A stretch of 64,000 nt of DNA from Neocallimastix lanati (nom. inval.) (GCA_016946835.1 JACVTC010000038.1:1206001-1270000), one strand, 5' to 3'; shown: positions 15,742 through 29,657, counted from the first letter of the stretch. Notes: generated by a model not told the origin, from the sequence alone. Numbers and translations: made by a program.

Positions 15742-16746
15742 GTTAAAATTTAAACTTTATTTAATAAGCTATTATAAATTTATAAATAAAATAAAACATT
15801 ATTTAATAATATTAATTAATTGAGACTGTTTCTTGATAACAATAATTATAATATTAAGAGCAATACTATTATATTTTGACTTTTTATTATTAAATAATAA
15901 AACTATAATATTTAAATATACTGTATGTATATTATTGTTTTTATTTTTTAATAATACAATTACAATAGCGATTATTTTAAGCATAATTATTTTTTTTTTT
16001 ATTTTTAATTACCAAAATAATATTTATATAAAAAAATTAATGATAATTTTACCTTTTTAATTAACTTCTTTTTTATATACATAAAAAAAATTTTAAGTTT
16101 TTACAATTAAATTATTGTATTATTAAGAATTATAATATTTAAATAAAAAAATTTATATTAAATAATTAAAATAAATTAATTTTCCGTTAATAACTAAAAT
16201 TATATAAATCATAATTAGAATTTACTTTTATATTGCAAAGTAGAACTAATTTAAAATATATAAATCAAAAAATAGAAATTATATATTATATAGTAATATT
16301 TAATTTACATAATATTGGTGTATTATATTTAATTATTTTATATAACACCTAATAATTCAAGATCCTTAAAAAACTAAAAAACTAAAAAATAAAAAATTTA
16401 TGTTCTTTCAACACTAAAATAAAAAAATTAGTTCATAAAAAAATATAACAATAATGAATATAATTCAAATATTATTTTAATTGATATTATATGTTTTTAA
16501 AATTTTGCTTTACATGAAACTTTATTTAACTTTATTTATTATTTTAATATAACCAAAATAATACATGTATTAATAAGTTTTTAATATTAAAAATAAACTA
16601 TATTATTTTCATTTATTATTTTCATTTTTTATATATATTTTAACAAAATTTTTACTATTTTGATAATATATTTTTATATATATACATATTTTTTTTTGAT
16701 ATCAAAAATAACAAAATATATATATTACTTTAAACGAATTTGTAGT
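15106..16746. other. Spacer between duplicated xylanases
   Basis: AT-rich, with a poly(A) run near 15712-15739. It contains neither the paralogue upstream motif nor a TATAAATAG box within several hundred bases of the 14.1 kb gene. Short Ile/Leu-rich ORFs at 15799-16060 overlap on both strands and look spurious. Confidence 0.55.
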
Positions 16747-16836
16747 TAAAGTATTTTAATATATATTACATAATTTATGATAATCTTATTTATTAAGTAA
16801 GATAAAATTACATAATATAATTATCAAATATTAAAT
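16747..16836. repeat. 3' flank shared with 14047-14136
   Basis: Second copy of the duplicated downstream segment. It continues without a break into the duplicated coding region. Confidence 0.8.
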
Positions 16837-17793
16837 TTATTGACATTGAGAATACCAATCATTCATTTTAACACATGTTCCTTGTTGGCAACAAGTACTT
16901 CCATTAAAGCCATTACCACCACATTGAGCCCATCTAGCAGCACAATTACTATTGTTACTTGCAGAGGATGAATTATTATTGTTGTTATTGTTATTGTTGT
17001 TATTATTCCAAGAACTATTGTTATTATTATTACTAGAATTGTTACTAGCATTGTTACTACTATTTCCAATATAAACTTTAGCATATGGGAAATCTGCAGT
17101 ACCACTAGTTCCTGAACCATTACTACCTGCTTCTCCTAAAACTTTGGCTTCATGCATTTTACCTAATATCATTCCAAGTTTTTCCCATTGTTGGAAGTGA
17201 GCTGTAATATCAATAGTACCACAATCACGAGCTGTCTTACGAATACTGAAGAATTGTTTGAAGGTAGTATTACCATCAATGGATGGTCCAGTACGAGTGT
17301 TTTCATAAACAGTGTATTGAGCTCCATCAATGGTATAATCTCCATGCTTCTTATTACCAACCCAATCACCAGGACGGTATTGGCTAAGCCAGTTATCAAC
17401 AATGTAATATTCAACAAGTGGATTTCTACTCCAACCATAAATACCAACATAGGAATAATCAACATTTGAAATATTTTGTTTGACAAGCTTAAAATCAGCA
17501 TACATATGACCAATTTGAGAATGAGTTTTTGTACTATCAAAGGAAAGACCACTACGACATAAATAATCCTTAGCACTTTGGAAAGTACAAGAGAAAGAAC
17601 CATCGGAATAGAAAGTAGCACTATTATTACCACTATCAGCCCACATTTCATAGCCGACGCTACCAATAGTTCCAACCTTGTTACTAGTTACTTTAGTACT
17701 TTGACCAGAGTGACTAGCTGAACTACAGAAACTTTGAGCAAGAGTAGAAGTAGCTAAAGAGAAAACAACTGGAATAATTTTTGAGAATTTCAT
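16837..17793 (-). CDS. GH11 endo-xylanase with C-terminal CBM1 (copy 1b)
   Basis: 318-aa secreted xylanase, the tandem twin of the 14.1 kb gene. The order is the same: signal peptide 1-19, GH11 domain about 20-245 with predicted catalytic Glu128 and Glu221, an Asn/Ser linker, and CBM1 at 284-318. It differs by a 12-base in-frame deletion in the linker and about four substitutions (for example Arg27 to Ser, and Lys to Thr in the CBM1 QQG.C segment). Unlike its twin it keeps an upstream TTTCACTGGTTGAAA motif (17901-17887) and a TATAAATAG box (18020-18012), so it probably keeps the ancestral promoter. No introns, no dockerin. Confidence 0.93.
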   Translation of the reverse strand: MKFSKIIPVVFSLATSTLAQSFCSSASHSGQSTKVTSNKVGTIGSVGYEMWADSGNNSATFYSDGSFSCTFQSAKDYLCRSGLSFDSTKTHSQIGHMYADFKLVKQNISNVDYSYVGIYGWSRNPLVEYYIVDNWLSQYRPGDWVGNKKHGDYTIDGAQYTVYENTRTGPSIDGNTTFKQFFSIRKTARDCGTIDITAHFQQWEKLGMILGKMHEAKVLGEAGSNGSGTSGTADFPYAKVYIGNSSNNASNNSSNNNNNSSWNNNNNNNNNNNNSSSASNNSNCAARWAQCGGNGFNGSTCCQQGTCVKMNDWYSQCQ

Positions 17794-17886
17794 TTTGACT
17801 AAAATTTACAAGTTTTTTTTTTTTTATAAAAACTATTTATAATTTTATTTTTAAAATAGAATATTTTACAAATTGTGTAATTTTTT

Positions 17887-17901
17887 TTTCAACCAGTGAA
17901 A
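17887..17901 (-). promoter_or_regulatory. Conserved xylanase upstream motif
   Basis: TTTCACTGGTTGAAA on the minus strand, about 94-108 bases before the ATG at 17793. The outer TTTCA and TGAAA are inverted repeats around a 5-base core, which fits a dimeric transcription-factor site. It is identical upstream of the 20.9 and 39.3 kb genes and a variant precedes the 26.6 kb gene, while flanking DNA is not conserved. A regulatory role is inferred. Confidence 0.6.
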
Positions 17902-18011
17902 AAAAAAAAAAGATCTTTTTTTTTATTTTAAAATAATAATATTTTTTAATTATTTTATAATAATTATAATTAAATTATTATATAGTTTAAAATAAAACGT
18001 AAAATTGACTT

Positions 18012-18020
18012 CTATTTATA
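18012..18020 (-). promoter_or_regulatory. TATA box of GH11 copy 1b
   Basis: TATAAATAG on the minus strand, about 220 bases before the ATG. The same nonamer occurs at a similar distance before the 20.9 and 39.3 kb genes. Confidence 0.55.
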
Positions 18021-20453
18021 CTTTTTTCGTTAGTACTAATTTCATATTTATATATATTAAACTCCATTTTACCATTAAATATTATAAAAATACTAATAAT
18101 TATTTTTTTTTTAAATTTTAATATAAATACATATATATTAAAATGTGTCATTTTTCATGGGACAAAAAACTAAGAAATATTTAATTGTACCAAAATATAA
18201 TAGTTTTATACCATTAACTTTATTAATTAAATTAATTTATGATATTTTTTGAATTTTTTTTATTTGTTTATTTGTTTATTTATATTGATTTTTTATAGAT
18301 TTACAGATAATCAATATATATCAAAGACAATAAATAAATTAAATAATATAAAAGACAAACTTTTGAAATATTAATATAAAAGAAAAAATCTTAAAATTAT
18401 TTATAATATTATTTAAGAAAATGAAAGTAATGAAACAATGTATTATTATTAAATTACAAAGAATTTTTAATATATGTTTAATGATATATACATATTAATA
18501 TGTCTTTAAAACTTTTAAAAAAAAAATTGTATCATGTTTTATTTCTAAAATAATTTAATAAAATATAAATAATCATAATTTTTTAATATTTCAAATATTC
18601 CAAAAATAAAATATGTAAAATTTCTTTATGTAAATCGTAATTCATGTTTTATTAAGCAAAATGAAATATTTTTATATAAATATATTAAATTTAAATATAA
18701 AAATAAATTTATATATAATCAGTATTATTTTTTTTTTATTATGTGTTATTATAATATATTTCATACTTCAATAATACCAATGAAATCAATTCTATATTTG
18801 TAAGAAAAAAAAATAATTGTATATAGCCATTTTTTATTAAACGGCAAATATTAAAAAATAAATAATAAAAAACTATAAATAATTAATATTAACTATTTTA
18901 ATAATTTTTAAAGTTCTATTAATTAGAGTTAATATCGTTTATTTAATTTTCACTTTTTTAAATTTTTATTTTTATTAAATTAATTAAATTAATTATGAAT
19001 ATTTTTTATTTAATTAAATAAATTTTTTTTGTTTCATGTTTAAAACTTTATTTGTTATAATATTTTTATATTTCATAAATTTATTAATTTGTTCATATTA
19101 AAAAAAAAACATGTATAAAGTTTTTTTTTTTTTTTTAAAAAAAAATATTTCAAAAATAATATGAATATATATATATTATTTTGAATAGATATAATTTTAT
19201 TTTGATTATTCTAATAAGTAACTGTATCCCAAGATAATCATTAATTTACTTATTGTATATTATTAAAATAATATTTATTTCATACAATGACTCTCTATAA
19301 AGATATGATATTTTAAAATCATATTTGTAATATTTTATATATAATATATTTATTTGATAAATCATTAATTTAATTTAATAAACAACTTTAAAGTTTCTAT
19401 ATAAATATTTATTTTGCAATTACAATTAATATTGAAACATTTCTACATATAATTATTTCTTAAAAATAAATAATTATTAACAATATTTCCTTAATTATTT
19501 AATTATAAAATTATTTACAATAGTAATTTTTGTAATGAATCATTAAAATAATATAAATAATATATTTATTCAATTATTTTAAATTAAAATATTTGAAACA
19601 AATACATTAAAGCTTACTAAATTACAACATGGGATAAATTAATAAATTCAATCATTCATATCAGTTTAATAACAGATTCTGGTATTTAATATCTTCATTA
19701 TAGATTTGAAGTTTTCTAGTATTATTTTTTCTGAAAGTCATTAAATTCAGATTTATTCATTATTGTTAGGATCTTTTTAATCCTCCTAAATATATAGTAC
19801 ATATGAAGGTTCTTCTTCTTAAATATCATATCTTGGTTTAAAAAAAAAAAAAATTCAATGTTAAAAGTAATTTAAAATTTTTTGATTAATTAATTGATTC
19901 TTTTTTTTTTTTTTTTTTTTTTTTTTATTAAATAATAATTACATTATTTAATAAAAAATGAAATTTAATAAAAAAAATCAATTATTATTTTTTAATTACA
20001 AATATATATATTACTAAAATATGATTATAATTATTTAAAAATAAATTTGATATTTTTACTAATAATGTATCAACCCAATTATGACATGTTAAATAATCAT
20101 ATATTTAAAAAAAAAAAAAAAAAATTATTGAATACTTTTCAATAATAATAATTTTAAATTCAACTTTAATCTTTTTAGTCTGAAGTTCAATTATTTTATG
20201 AAAATAAAAAATTTTTTTTTTCATATATTTAATAATATTTAATTAAATATTGAATTATAAACCCTATTTTTTTTCATTTAATAAAAAAATGATAAATAAA
20301 ATACAATATTATAATTTCATAAAATAAATTTAATTCTTTAATTTATTATAATATTAATAAAATAAATATATACTTTATAATAATATATAATATTTTTATT
20401 AATGATTATTAATTATTTCTAATATTTTGAGGTAAATTAATATAATTTCATAC

Positions 20454-20491
<38 letters not shown>

Positions 20492-20885
20492 AATAATAAT
20501 AATGAAAAGACAAAGAAACACTCCATTTAATATTATTCTATAGATAATTAAATAACTTTATTTTTATTTTTTATTTTTTATTTTTTATTTTTTATTTATA
20601 TAATTACATTTTAGATATTTATATATATATATATTTTCTAAAAAGGTTTATTTATTTTGTTATGTTTAAACACGTAATATTAGCTAATATTTTTATAGCA
20701 ATTTAATAGTATGTATTTTTTTAAAAAAAAAGAAAAAAAATATGATACTATAAAATTATAAGTTTATATTTATTTTTAGATACATGTATCTGTTTTTTAT
20801 ATTTTTATTTTTAAAATTTTTATATTAAAAATTTTAAAAATTAATTAATTTTAAATATTTAATTTATTTCAAATATTTAATTTAT

Positions 20886-21875
20886 TTATTGACATTGAGA
20901 ATACCAGTCGTTCATCTTAACACATCTTCCTTCTCTACAGCAAGTACTTCCATTAAAACCATTACCGCCACATTGAGCCCATCTAGCAGCACAGTTTCCA
21001 TTGTTGTTACCGCCGTTATTACCATTCCATTGACCATTGTTACCACCGTTATTACCATTCCATTGACCGTTGTTACCACCATTATTACCACCGTTGTTAC
21101 CACCATTATTACCACCGTTGTTACCGCCATTGTTACCACCACCATTACCAATGTAAACCTTAGCATATGGGAAATCAGCAGTACCACTAGTTCCAGAGCC
21201 ATTACTACCAGCTTCACCTAAAACTTTGGCTTCATGCAATTTACCCATAGTCATACCAAGTCTTTCCCATTGTTGGAAGTGAGCGGAAATATTAATGGTA
21301 CCACAGTCACGTGGTTGTTGACGAATACTGAAGTATTGTTTGAATTGGGTATTACCATCAATAGAAGGACCATAACGAGTATTTTCATAAACAGTATATT
21401 GAGCTCCATCAATAGTGAAATCACCATGCTTCTTGTTACCAACCCAGTCACCTGGACGGTATTGACTAAGCCAATTATCAACAACGTAATATTCAACAAG
21501 TGGGCTTCTTGTCCAACCGTAGACACCAACGTAAGAGTAATCAACATTACGAATATTTTGTTTAACAAGCTTGAAATCAGCCTTTATAGTACCAATTTGG
21601 GAATGAGTCTTAGTACTATCAAAGGAGAGACCACTACGACATAAATAATCCTTAGCATTTTGGAAGGAACAGGAGAAAGAACCATCGGAGTAAAAAGTAG
21701 CACTATTATTACCACTGTCAGACCATAATTCATAACCTACACCACCAATACTTCCGACTTTGTTACTAGTTTCTCTAACACTTTGACCGGAATGACTAGC
21801 AGAACTACAAAAACTTTGAGCAAGGGCAGAAGTAGCTAAAGATAAAGCAACTGGAACAAATTGAGTAAATTTCAT
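20886..21875 (-). CDS. GH11 endo-xylanase with CBM1 and Gly-Asn linker
   Basis: Intronless 329-aa secreted xylanase. Signal peptide 1-19 (MKFTQFVPVALSLATSALA); GH11 domain about 20-245 with predicted nucleophile Glu128 (SPLVEYYVVDN) and acid/base Glu221 ([11 protein letters not shown]). The linker at about 246-292 is a tandem GGNN array followed by QWNGNNGGNNG units, unlike the Asn/Ser linkers of the 14-17 kb copies. The CBM1 at 295-329 has [13 protein letters not shown] and NDWYSQC. Codons here are richer in C and G than in the surrounding DNA. It has the conserved upstream motif (21958-21944) and a TATAAATAG box (22092-22084). No dockerin. Confidence 0.93.
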   Translation of the reverse strand: MKFTQFVPVALSLATSALAQSFCSSASHSGQSVRETSNKVGSIGGVGYELWSDSGNNSATFYSDGSFSCSFQNAKDYLCRSGLSFDSTKTHSQIGTIKADFKLVKQNIRNVDYSYVGVYGWTRSPLVEYYVVDNWLSQYRPGDWVGNKKHGDFTIDGAQYTVYENTRYGPSIDGNTQFKQYFSIRQQPRDCGTINISAHFQQWERLGMTMGKLHEAKVLGEAGSNGSGTSGTADFPYAKVYIGNGGGNNGGNNGGNNGGNNGGNNGGNNGQWNGNNGGNNGQWNGNNGGNNNGNCAARWAQCGGNGFNGSTCCREGRCVKMNDWYSQCQ

Positions 21876-21943
21876 TTTGTATAATCTATCAATAAAATAA
21901 AAAACAAAAACACGTATTTATTTATTTTTTTTTTTTTAATATT

Positions 21944-21958
21944 TTTCAACCAGTGAAA
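21944..21958 (-). promoter_or_regulatory. Conserved xylanase upstream motif
   Basis: TTTCACTGGTTGAAA on the minus strand, about 69-83 bases before the ATG at 21875; identical to the sites before the 16.8 and 39.3 kb xylanases. Confidence 0.6.
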
Positions 21959-22083
21959 AATTTTTGATTTTTTATTATTTTTTTTAATTATTTTTTATTT
22001 TTTTTTTTAATTTTTTTTTATATTTATAATAATAATTGAATTTAATTATTATATGGTTTTTTAACGAGAAAGGATAAAGCTGT

Positions 22084-22092
22084 CTATTTATA
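22084..22092 (-). promoter_or_regulatory. TATA box of the 20.9 kb GH11 gene
   Basis: TATAAATAG on the minus strand, about 210 bases before the ATG, matching the spacing at the 16.8 and 39.3 kb genes. Confidence 0.55.
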
Positions 22093-22297
22093 TTTTGTGT
22101 GAAATAATAATGATAATATTTTAACATATCTTTTTTTGTATATCTTATTAAAGAATTTTAAATTAATATTACCTATAATTTTAATATTTTAAATTAAATT
22201 ATTAAATTAAATACTATATATATCTATAAAATTTATTAAAATAATATTTAATAATGAAAATATATTATCAGTTATATCATATAGAAAAAAAAAATAA

Positions 22298-22328
<31 letters not shown>

Positions 22329-23852
22329 TGAATATTGTTAATTCTTTAAAATATATCATTAAACCGTAATTATTAATATTTATTTATCATATTTATTAAT
22401 TGTAAAGATAAAAAAAATAAAAAACTTTAAAATATATAATTTCATTTATCTTTTAATTTGAAAGATAAATTTTAATTTTAAACTAAAAAAATTTTTTTTC
22501 TTATTTATTTTATTATTAGTATTTTAAAAAAAATATATATTTTTATTATTATTTTTTTTTGTATTATTATTTAATAAAATTTTATTGTATTTCTTGTAAT
22601 ATTGTACTATCTAATAATAATTGCTTATTAACTTTTTAATTTATTATTTTTATTATTTAAAAAAAAAAAAAAAAATTATATAGATATTAAATTTCTTATT
22701 AATATTTGTTATCATAATTAATATAATATTATTAAGGATCAGTGTATTGCATAATTAAAATGATAATTAAATTTTATTTATTTTAATTAATATTTTTTTT
22801 ATTTTATATTCCTTATAATAAATTCAAATATAAAAAAATTATTGAGTTATAATTAAAATAAATTTTTAATTTTGTATTATTATGATTTCTATTTTATTTT
22901 ATTATTTAATGTGATTAATGTTTATGATTTTTTTAATTTAAAAAATTCCTTTTTAATATAATAAAAATAAAATAAATTATTGTTTTATATTTAAATTTTA
23001 TTTATTAATAAATACCAAAATTTTTGTGTAATAAAATTTAATAATTCTCCCTTAAAAAAAAATTTAATTAAAAAAAATAATTATTAAATAATCATTATAT
23101 ATTATCTTTTTTATTTTTTTAAAAAAAAATTTTAAACTATTAATACAAAATTAATTACTTTCAAGCTTATAATATTTACATTATAATACTAAAGATGATT
23201 TAGTTTTTAATATTTTTTTGAGATGATTATTGACATTTTATTACTATACAATTGAAGTTAATATATATCATATATTAATTTCTTGTAATGATGAAAGTGG
23301 CTTTTTTTATGATATTTTAATATTGAAATTTATATTTTTATTAATCATTAAAAATTATTCAAATAATATTTTAAGAGCTTGTATCCCAATTTGAAATTTA
23401 TAAAATTTATGAATATTTTCCATAAATGTATTTAATTTATTTAAATTATTTAATAAATTATAAATTAAATATAATATAAATATAATATAAAAGAATTTAT
23501 GTTTATGATTTATTATATATTAAATTTTATGAGTCATTTAGGATTTTTAAACATAACTAAACGTGATGATTAATAATATCTTTAATAGTTGATGATAATA
23601 TTGAAAATGTATTTAGTAAAAAAAATTTTATATTGATAAATGATAAATGTTTTATGAGATAGTTTTTTATATGTATTATAGTTTTTGTATAAATTTAAGT
23701 CATATTTATGGAAATCATAACTAAAAACATTAATAAATTTTAGCATAATACAAATGTTATCTATATTTGACTATTATATACTATTTTAGATATAAAAAAG
23801 GACGTTTCATATGGTTATTAATACTAGTGATATAAAAGTTTTTTATAATAAT

Positions 23853-23890
<38 letters not shown>

Positions 23891-25024
23891 GGCATATTTT
23901 AGATGACTTTAAAAATTAAAATAAATTAATTATAAAATATAATAAATTATTATATATTCAAGTTTAAACATTATATAAGTAGGTCCTTAAAATTATCCCA
24001 TTAAGTTCATTAAAAAGGTTGTATAGACAAGAAGTAAAATAATTTAATAATTTAAATTTTTAAAAATAAATGATAATATTTTAATTTAAAAATTAAGTTT
24101 AGTGAAAAAAAAAATTAAAAATAGAAAATTGTATATTCTAAAAGTTGAAATAATATTAAAAAAAAATTAAAAATAGAAAATTGTATATTTTAAAAGTTGA
24201 AATAATATTTTATATCTTTTAAACAAACTTTTTTTTTAAAGGCAATTAAATAAAATAGAAAATTACATAAATCAATGTATAATTTACTTATATCAATTAT
24301 AATCAATAAATATCATATGATCAATATATTTCACATTTTCAGTGGTTATAATTAACTTTCGTATAGTAATTATAAAAAAAATTTATTAATGTTAAAAATA
24401 TTTATGATTAATAAACATTCAATAATCAAAAAAAATAAATAAATGAATAAATAAATAAAAAAGTATTCATTAATATACTTTAATTCATTATATGAATTGA
24501 AAAAAAAAAAAAAAGAGTTAATTTTATTGAACTATGTCAAATACCTAAAATGTAGAAATTAAAGTGAGTATATGTTTAAGAGATAATAATGAAATAGATA
24601 GAAAATATTTTTGCGTATTAAGAAATGAATATAGTAAATTCGTTTTCATAATCTACATATTTTTTAAGAATTTTTTTTTTCTTTTTATTTATTATTTATT
24701 AAATTGATTGAAAAAATTAATATTTTTTTTTTAATTAATAAAATAAGCTCTTAATTATCCAAGACCCTAAATTATTGTATATTTTAAATTTTCATTGTTA
24801 ATTCATTTCTTTATAAGTAAAAATTTAAACAATTTTAAGATGTAGTTTACATTAAAGTCATTTTAATAATAATAATAATAATATAATTTGTATCATAGAA
24901 AACATAAACAAAAATAACAGTGGTACTTGTTTCAGAAACAAAATAAATTATTTATGAAAGTGCTAATTTAAGTAAATTTAATAGTTATTGTGACTGGAAA
25001 TAGTTAATTTAAATTTTTTCTTTA

Positions 25025-25074
<50 letters not shown>

Positions 25075-26566
25075 GTTATGAATTATTATTATTATTATTA
25101 ATTATTATTATTATTATTGTTATTAATTATTATTATTATTATTAATTATTATTATTATTAATAAAATTATACATATATACTAATTTGTCAATGTGTATAA
25201 TCTTTTTATGACTTTTTTTTTTTTTTTTTTTGTTATTAATTTATTTATTATTATATAAAGTTGAATTTTAAATAATTGATTTTTAAAACTAATTTTATCC
25301 ATACTAATTATTTTTTTTTTTAAAAAAAAAAAAAGAAGAAAAACTATTAAAGATATATTAATAATCTTATCATCATTAAAGAATTTAGTAGAACATATGA
25401 GTAATAAAAGTACAAATTTTATCTCAATCGGTATTTCTTATATAAACTATATTCTTTAATTTTTTCTTTTTTTTTTTTTTAAACTTTTCAAATAATTCCT
25501 TTTTCTATTTCATTTTTTTACTATATATATAAAAAATTTTATACATAAAAAATTTAATAATTTAATCAACATTAATTATGTAAAAATTTTAAGTTAATTT
25601 AAATATAAATTATTAATAAAAGCAAAATACAAAATTTTTATGAATAGATATTATAATTTCATTTCATGACTAATCCCAAAATTCATATAAAAATCCAAGA
25701 AAATAAATAAAGTTTATATAATTTAATTATTAGAAAAATTAAAAATTTTAAATAATTTTATAATATTAATAGATAATGTAAATAATTAAATGTATAGATA
25801 AATGATATAAATAAATGAAAATTTCTGTATTTATTTCTAATTTTTAATTCTTTATTATTTTATTTATACTTTAATAATAATACTTTTATATTTATTAATA
25901 TATATATATATTATTATTAGTATTTTTATTTTAGTTGGTAATACATTTTTAAAAAATAAAATTTTTTTTTACACCTTTTTTTGTATTTTTTTGTCTTAAA
26001 TAAATGTATCATATATATGTATATTTGATTAGAAAAAAATTTTTTCATTGTTATTTAATACTATTAATTTTTTGCTTTCCGTTTTTTTGTTTTTTTTTTT
26101 TTTTTATTATTATTATATTTATTATTATTATTATTGACTTTTTTTAAACTTTAAAAAAATGAAATTTTTTGTTGTTTATTTTTTATGTTGTTTATTATTA
26201 TATTTTAAAAAAGGTTTTATAATATTTTCAATTAAAATCTTTTTATCTTTAAATATGTGAACTTTAATCATTATATATTATAAATAATATAAATTAAAAT
26301 ATTCATTCTATAACTACAAATATAAATTATTAAAATGAATTTAATATAAAATAAAATTGTTCAATTTTAAATATTAATGATTATCAACTATTAATCAAAA
26401 TAGTTGATTAAATATGGATTTATATACCTAAAATCTATTTCCAATCATTAAAACATATTGAAATATTTTATTTATATTATTATTAATTTATTAATAAATA
26501 AAGTTCATATATTTTTTTCATTTATATATATATATTTTTTGTTTCTTATTTTTTACTTTTTTATAT

Positions 26567-27496
26567 TTATTTGCATTGGGAGTACCATTCATTTACAAAA
26601 ACGCATTTTCCTTCTTTACAGCACTTACTACCATTGAAATTTTTACCACCACATTGAGCCCATTTAGCAGCACAACCATTATTGTTGTTCTTGTTATTAT
26701 TGTTGTTATTGTTGTTATTGTTCTTGTTGTTATTATTGTTGTTATTATTGTTGTTGTTGTTGTTGTTTCTACCGATATATACTTTAGCGTATGGGAAATC
26801 TGCAGTACCACTGGTTCCAGAACCAGTACTTCCAGCTTCACCTAAAACTTTAGCTTCATGTAATTTACCTAATCTCATTCCAAGTTTTTCCCATTGTTGG
26901 AAGTGAGCAGTAATATCAATAGTACCACAGTTACGAGCATTTTTACGGATACTGAAGAATTGCTTGAAATTTTTGTTACCTTCAATAGATGGACCATAAC
27001 GAGTATTTTCATAAACAGTATATTGAGCTCCATCAATATAATAATCACCATGTTTCTTGTTACCAACCCAATCACCTGGACGGTATTGACTGAGCCAGTT
27101 ATCAACAATGTAATATTCTACAAGAGGATTCTTACTCCAACCATAAACACCAACATAAGAGTAATTAACATTTGAAATATTTTGTTTGACAAGCTTGAAA
27201 TCAGCATACATGTGACCAATTTGGGAATGAGTCTTTGTACTATCAAAGGAAAGACCACTACGACATAAGTAATCTTTAGCATTTCTGAAGGAGCAAGTGA
27301 AGGAACCATCAGAATAGAAAGTAGCACTGTTACTACCACTGTCTGCCCACATTTCATAACCAACATTACCAATTTTTCCAACCTTGTTTCCATTTACTCT
27401 AACACTTTGACCGGAATGTCTAGCATTGTTACAGAAACTTTGAGCGAAAGCAGTGGAGCAAGAAAGAACAATTGGAATAATTTTGAAGAATTTCAT
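26567..27496 (-). CDS. GH11 endo-xylanase with CBM1 and poly-Asn linker
   Basis: Intronless 309-aa secreted xylanase and the most divergent of the five in signal peptide and CBM. Signal peptide 1-18 (MKFFKIIPIVLSCSTAFA); GH11 domain about 19-243 with predicted nucleophile Glu127 ([11 protein letters not shown]) and acid/base Glu220 (VLGEAGSTGSG). The linker (about 244-273) is almost pure Asn with three Lys, encoded by AAT/AAC repeats. The CBM1 at 275-309 is Lys-rich (WAQCGGKNFNGSKCC, ending NEWYSQCK), a more basic surface than its paralogues. An upstream motif variant is at 27595-27581; I do not see the TATAAATAG box. No dockerin. Confidence 0.92.
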   Translation of the reverse strand: MKFFKIIPIVLSCSTAFAQSFCNNARHSGQSVRVNGNKVGKIGNVGYEMWADSGSNSATFYSDGSFTCSFRNAKDYLCRSGLSFDSTKTHSQIGHMYADFKLVKQNISNVNYSYVGVYGWSKNPLVEYYIVDNWLSQYRPGDWVGNKKHGDYYIDGAQYTVYENTRYGPSIEGNKNFKQFFSIRKNARNCGTIDITAHFQQWEKLGMRLGKLHEAKVLGEAGSTGSGTSGTADFPYAKVYIGRNNNNNNNNNNNNNNKNNNNNNNNNNKNNNNGCAAKWAQCGGKNFNGSKCCKEGKCVFVNEWYSQCK

Positions 27497-29589
27497 TTTC
27501 CTTTTTTTTTTATTTTTAAAAATTTAATAATAATAATATTTTCTATATATATATATATATATATTTAATTGAATTTTTTTTTTCAACCTGCGAAAAAAAA
27601 TAGAATGTATTTTATAATAATAATTTAAATAAATTATTAGTTAATATTGAATATATTAAATATATCATTCATATTTTTATAATAATTTGATTATAAATCA
27701 CCGCTATTCTTAAAGTTTTTATTGCATACATTTGCTAATACAAAAGCTATTCTTTAATAATTTAAATTAATTTAAAAAAATAATGTATTTAATAATATTC
27801 ATTGAGTATTTATTTATTGAATAATTGAAAAATTATTTTTAAACACTATTAAAATTTTTATTTCAATAAATTATAAAACTATTAATTACTTATCCTTGAA
27901 AATTAATTAATTGCAATATATATGATAAAAACTTTAAAAATTATATTTTAGTAATAATTTGCGACACTATTAATAAAGTATTATCATCATAAATAATATT
28001 TGACAACTATATATTATTAATATTGTTAAAAAACTAATAATTTATTTTTATAAAAGGAGTTAATTTATTATTTAAAAATATATATATATATGTAACAATA
28101 ACGGTATAAATATATTTATAAGTTAATTTAAAATTATAAGTACAAATTAAATTTAAAAGTATAATATGAAAAGTATATACAATTTTTAATATAAAAAAAG
28201 CTAATATTTATAATTGCTTATTATAAAATATTATAGTTAGATACGTACTATTATAATTATTAATAGATATGAAATTTATGAAAAAAAATAATTGTACCTT
28301 TTTATAATAATATTTAATAAATTTTAATTAAAGGTATATTTTAAATTTTTTCTGAATAATATAAAAATAATATAAAAAATAATATATAAAGGAAATTAAA
28401 ATAAAATTAGTAATACTATTTTAGCCAATAATATTTTATGGAAAATTTTTAATCCATTTTAAATTTTAATAATATTGATTAAATTTTTAATTTTTAATTA
28501 AAATATAAACATTATGGATAAAATAAAATAAAATTAAAATTAAAATTATATCTCTTTTTTTTTTTTTTTTTCCTTGAAAAAAAATATTTCATATTTTTAT
28601 TTTTTATCTTTTAATTATTTTTGATACTGCTTTATTATTATCATTATTATTATTATTATTATTTAAATTGTAAATATATGTTAAAAAAGAATAAATGTAT
28701 AAAATTAAATTTAAAAGGTGTAATTATTTCTTTAATTTAATATATATTTATATAAATATTTCAACATTTGAAAAAAATTATTAATTTTAAATTTTTCTTC
28801 TTATTGAAAAGACTAAATTTATATTTATAATGAGGAAAAATTCACTTATAAAATAAAAATTATTGTAATAATAAAATTATCGTTCATAATTATTAAAATA
28901 GATATTAAAATAATATTATTTCTCAATGATATTATTTAAAGGATTTTATTCAAATAAAATAATTATTTATTTAATTATAATTTAATAATATGAGTAAAAA
29001 TGAGTTTGGGCAAAATTAATATTTGAAAAATATATATATATTAAAATTTATTATTTTAACAAATTTCAAAATTAAAATATCTAAATGAATACATAACTCT
29101 CACATAAAAAAATATAACGATATAGCTATTATTTTAAATATTATAAATTAATTATCATATCAAATGTTAGTTGAGTAACCTTTATAAATAATATAAAATT
29201 CATAATAAACATAAATTATTAATTAAAGCTCTCTCTTTTTTTTTTTTTTTTGTCTATAATATTAGTAAATAAGATTATGACTTTTTTTCTGATAATAAAA
29301 AAAATATTTTTAATATTGTTTTTAAAATTTAAGAAAAAAAAATGAATAAAATATTTTAAAAGTTATTATCCCTAAACGAATTTTATTATTCATATATATA
29401 TATATATTATTTAAATTTTACTTGTATGTATATTTTATATATTGAAATAAAATAAAAAAAAAATTGAAAAATAATAAATTTTGAATATAAATATTATTTC
29501 AATAAGAATATTTTATTTGAAATAAACTATATCTTTTTATAAATTTAATAGGGGTAAATTCAGAATAATGTGTTATTATTTTGTTATTA

Positions 29590-29657
<68 letters not shown>

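Larger units (their letters stand above)
17794..20885. other. Intergenic region with xylanase promoter
   Basis: The first 230 bases carry the copy 1b promoter elements. The rest is AT-rich with T- and A-runs and an (AAT)n tract at about 20456-20490. A slightly less biased stretch at 19650-19830 has broken frames on both strands and no recognisable protein. Confidence 0.5.
21876..26566. other. Intergenic region, no gene seen
   Basis: About 4.7 kb of AT-rich DNA. Besides the promoter elements of the 20.9 kb gene it holds T- and A-runs (for example 22301-22329 and 23860-23889), a short direct repeat near 24108-24135 and 24160-24190, and an imperfect (TTA)n tract at about 25027-25160. No frame longer than background has a recognisable protein. 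Confidence 0.5.

Noticed and set aside
15799-16060. Overlapping small hydrophobic ORFs on opposite strands
   Set aside because: Ile/Leu/Asn composition expected from random AT-rich sequence.
19650-19830. Less AT-biased stretch that might be coding
   Set aside because: All frames are interrupted and no peptide resembles anything recognised or another part of the window.
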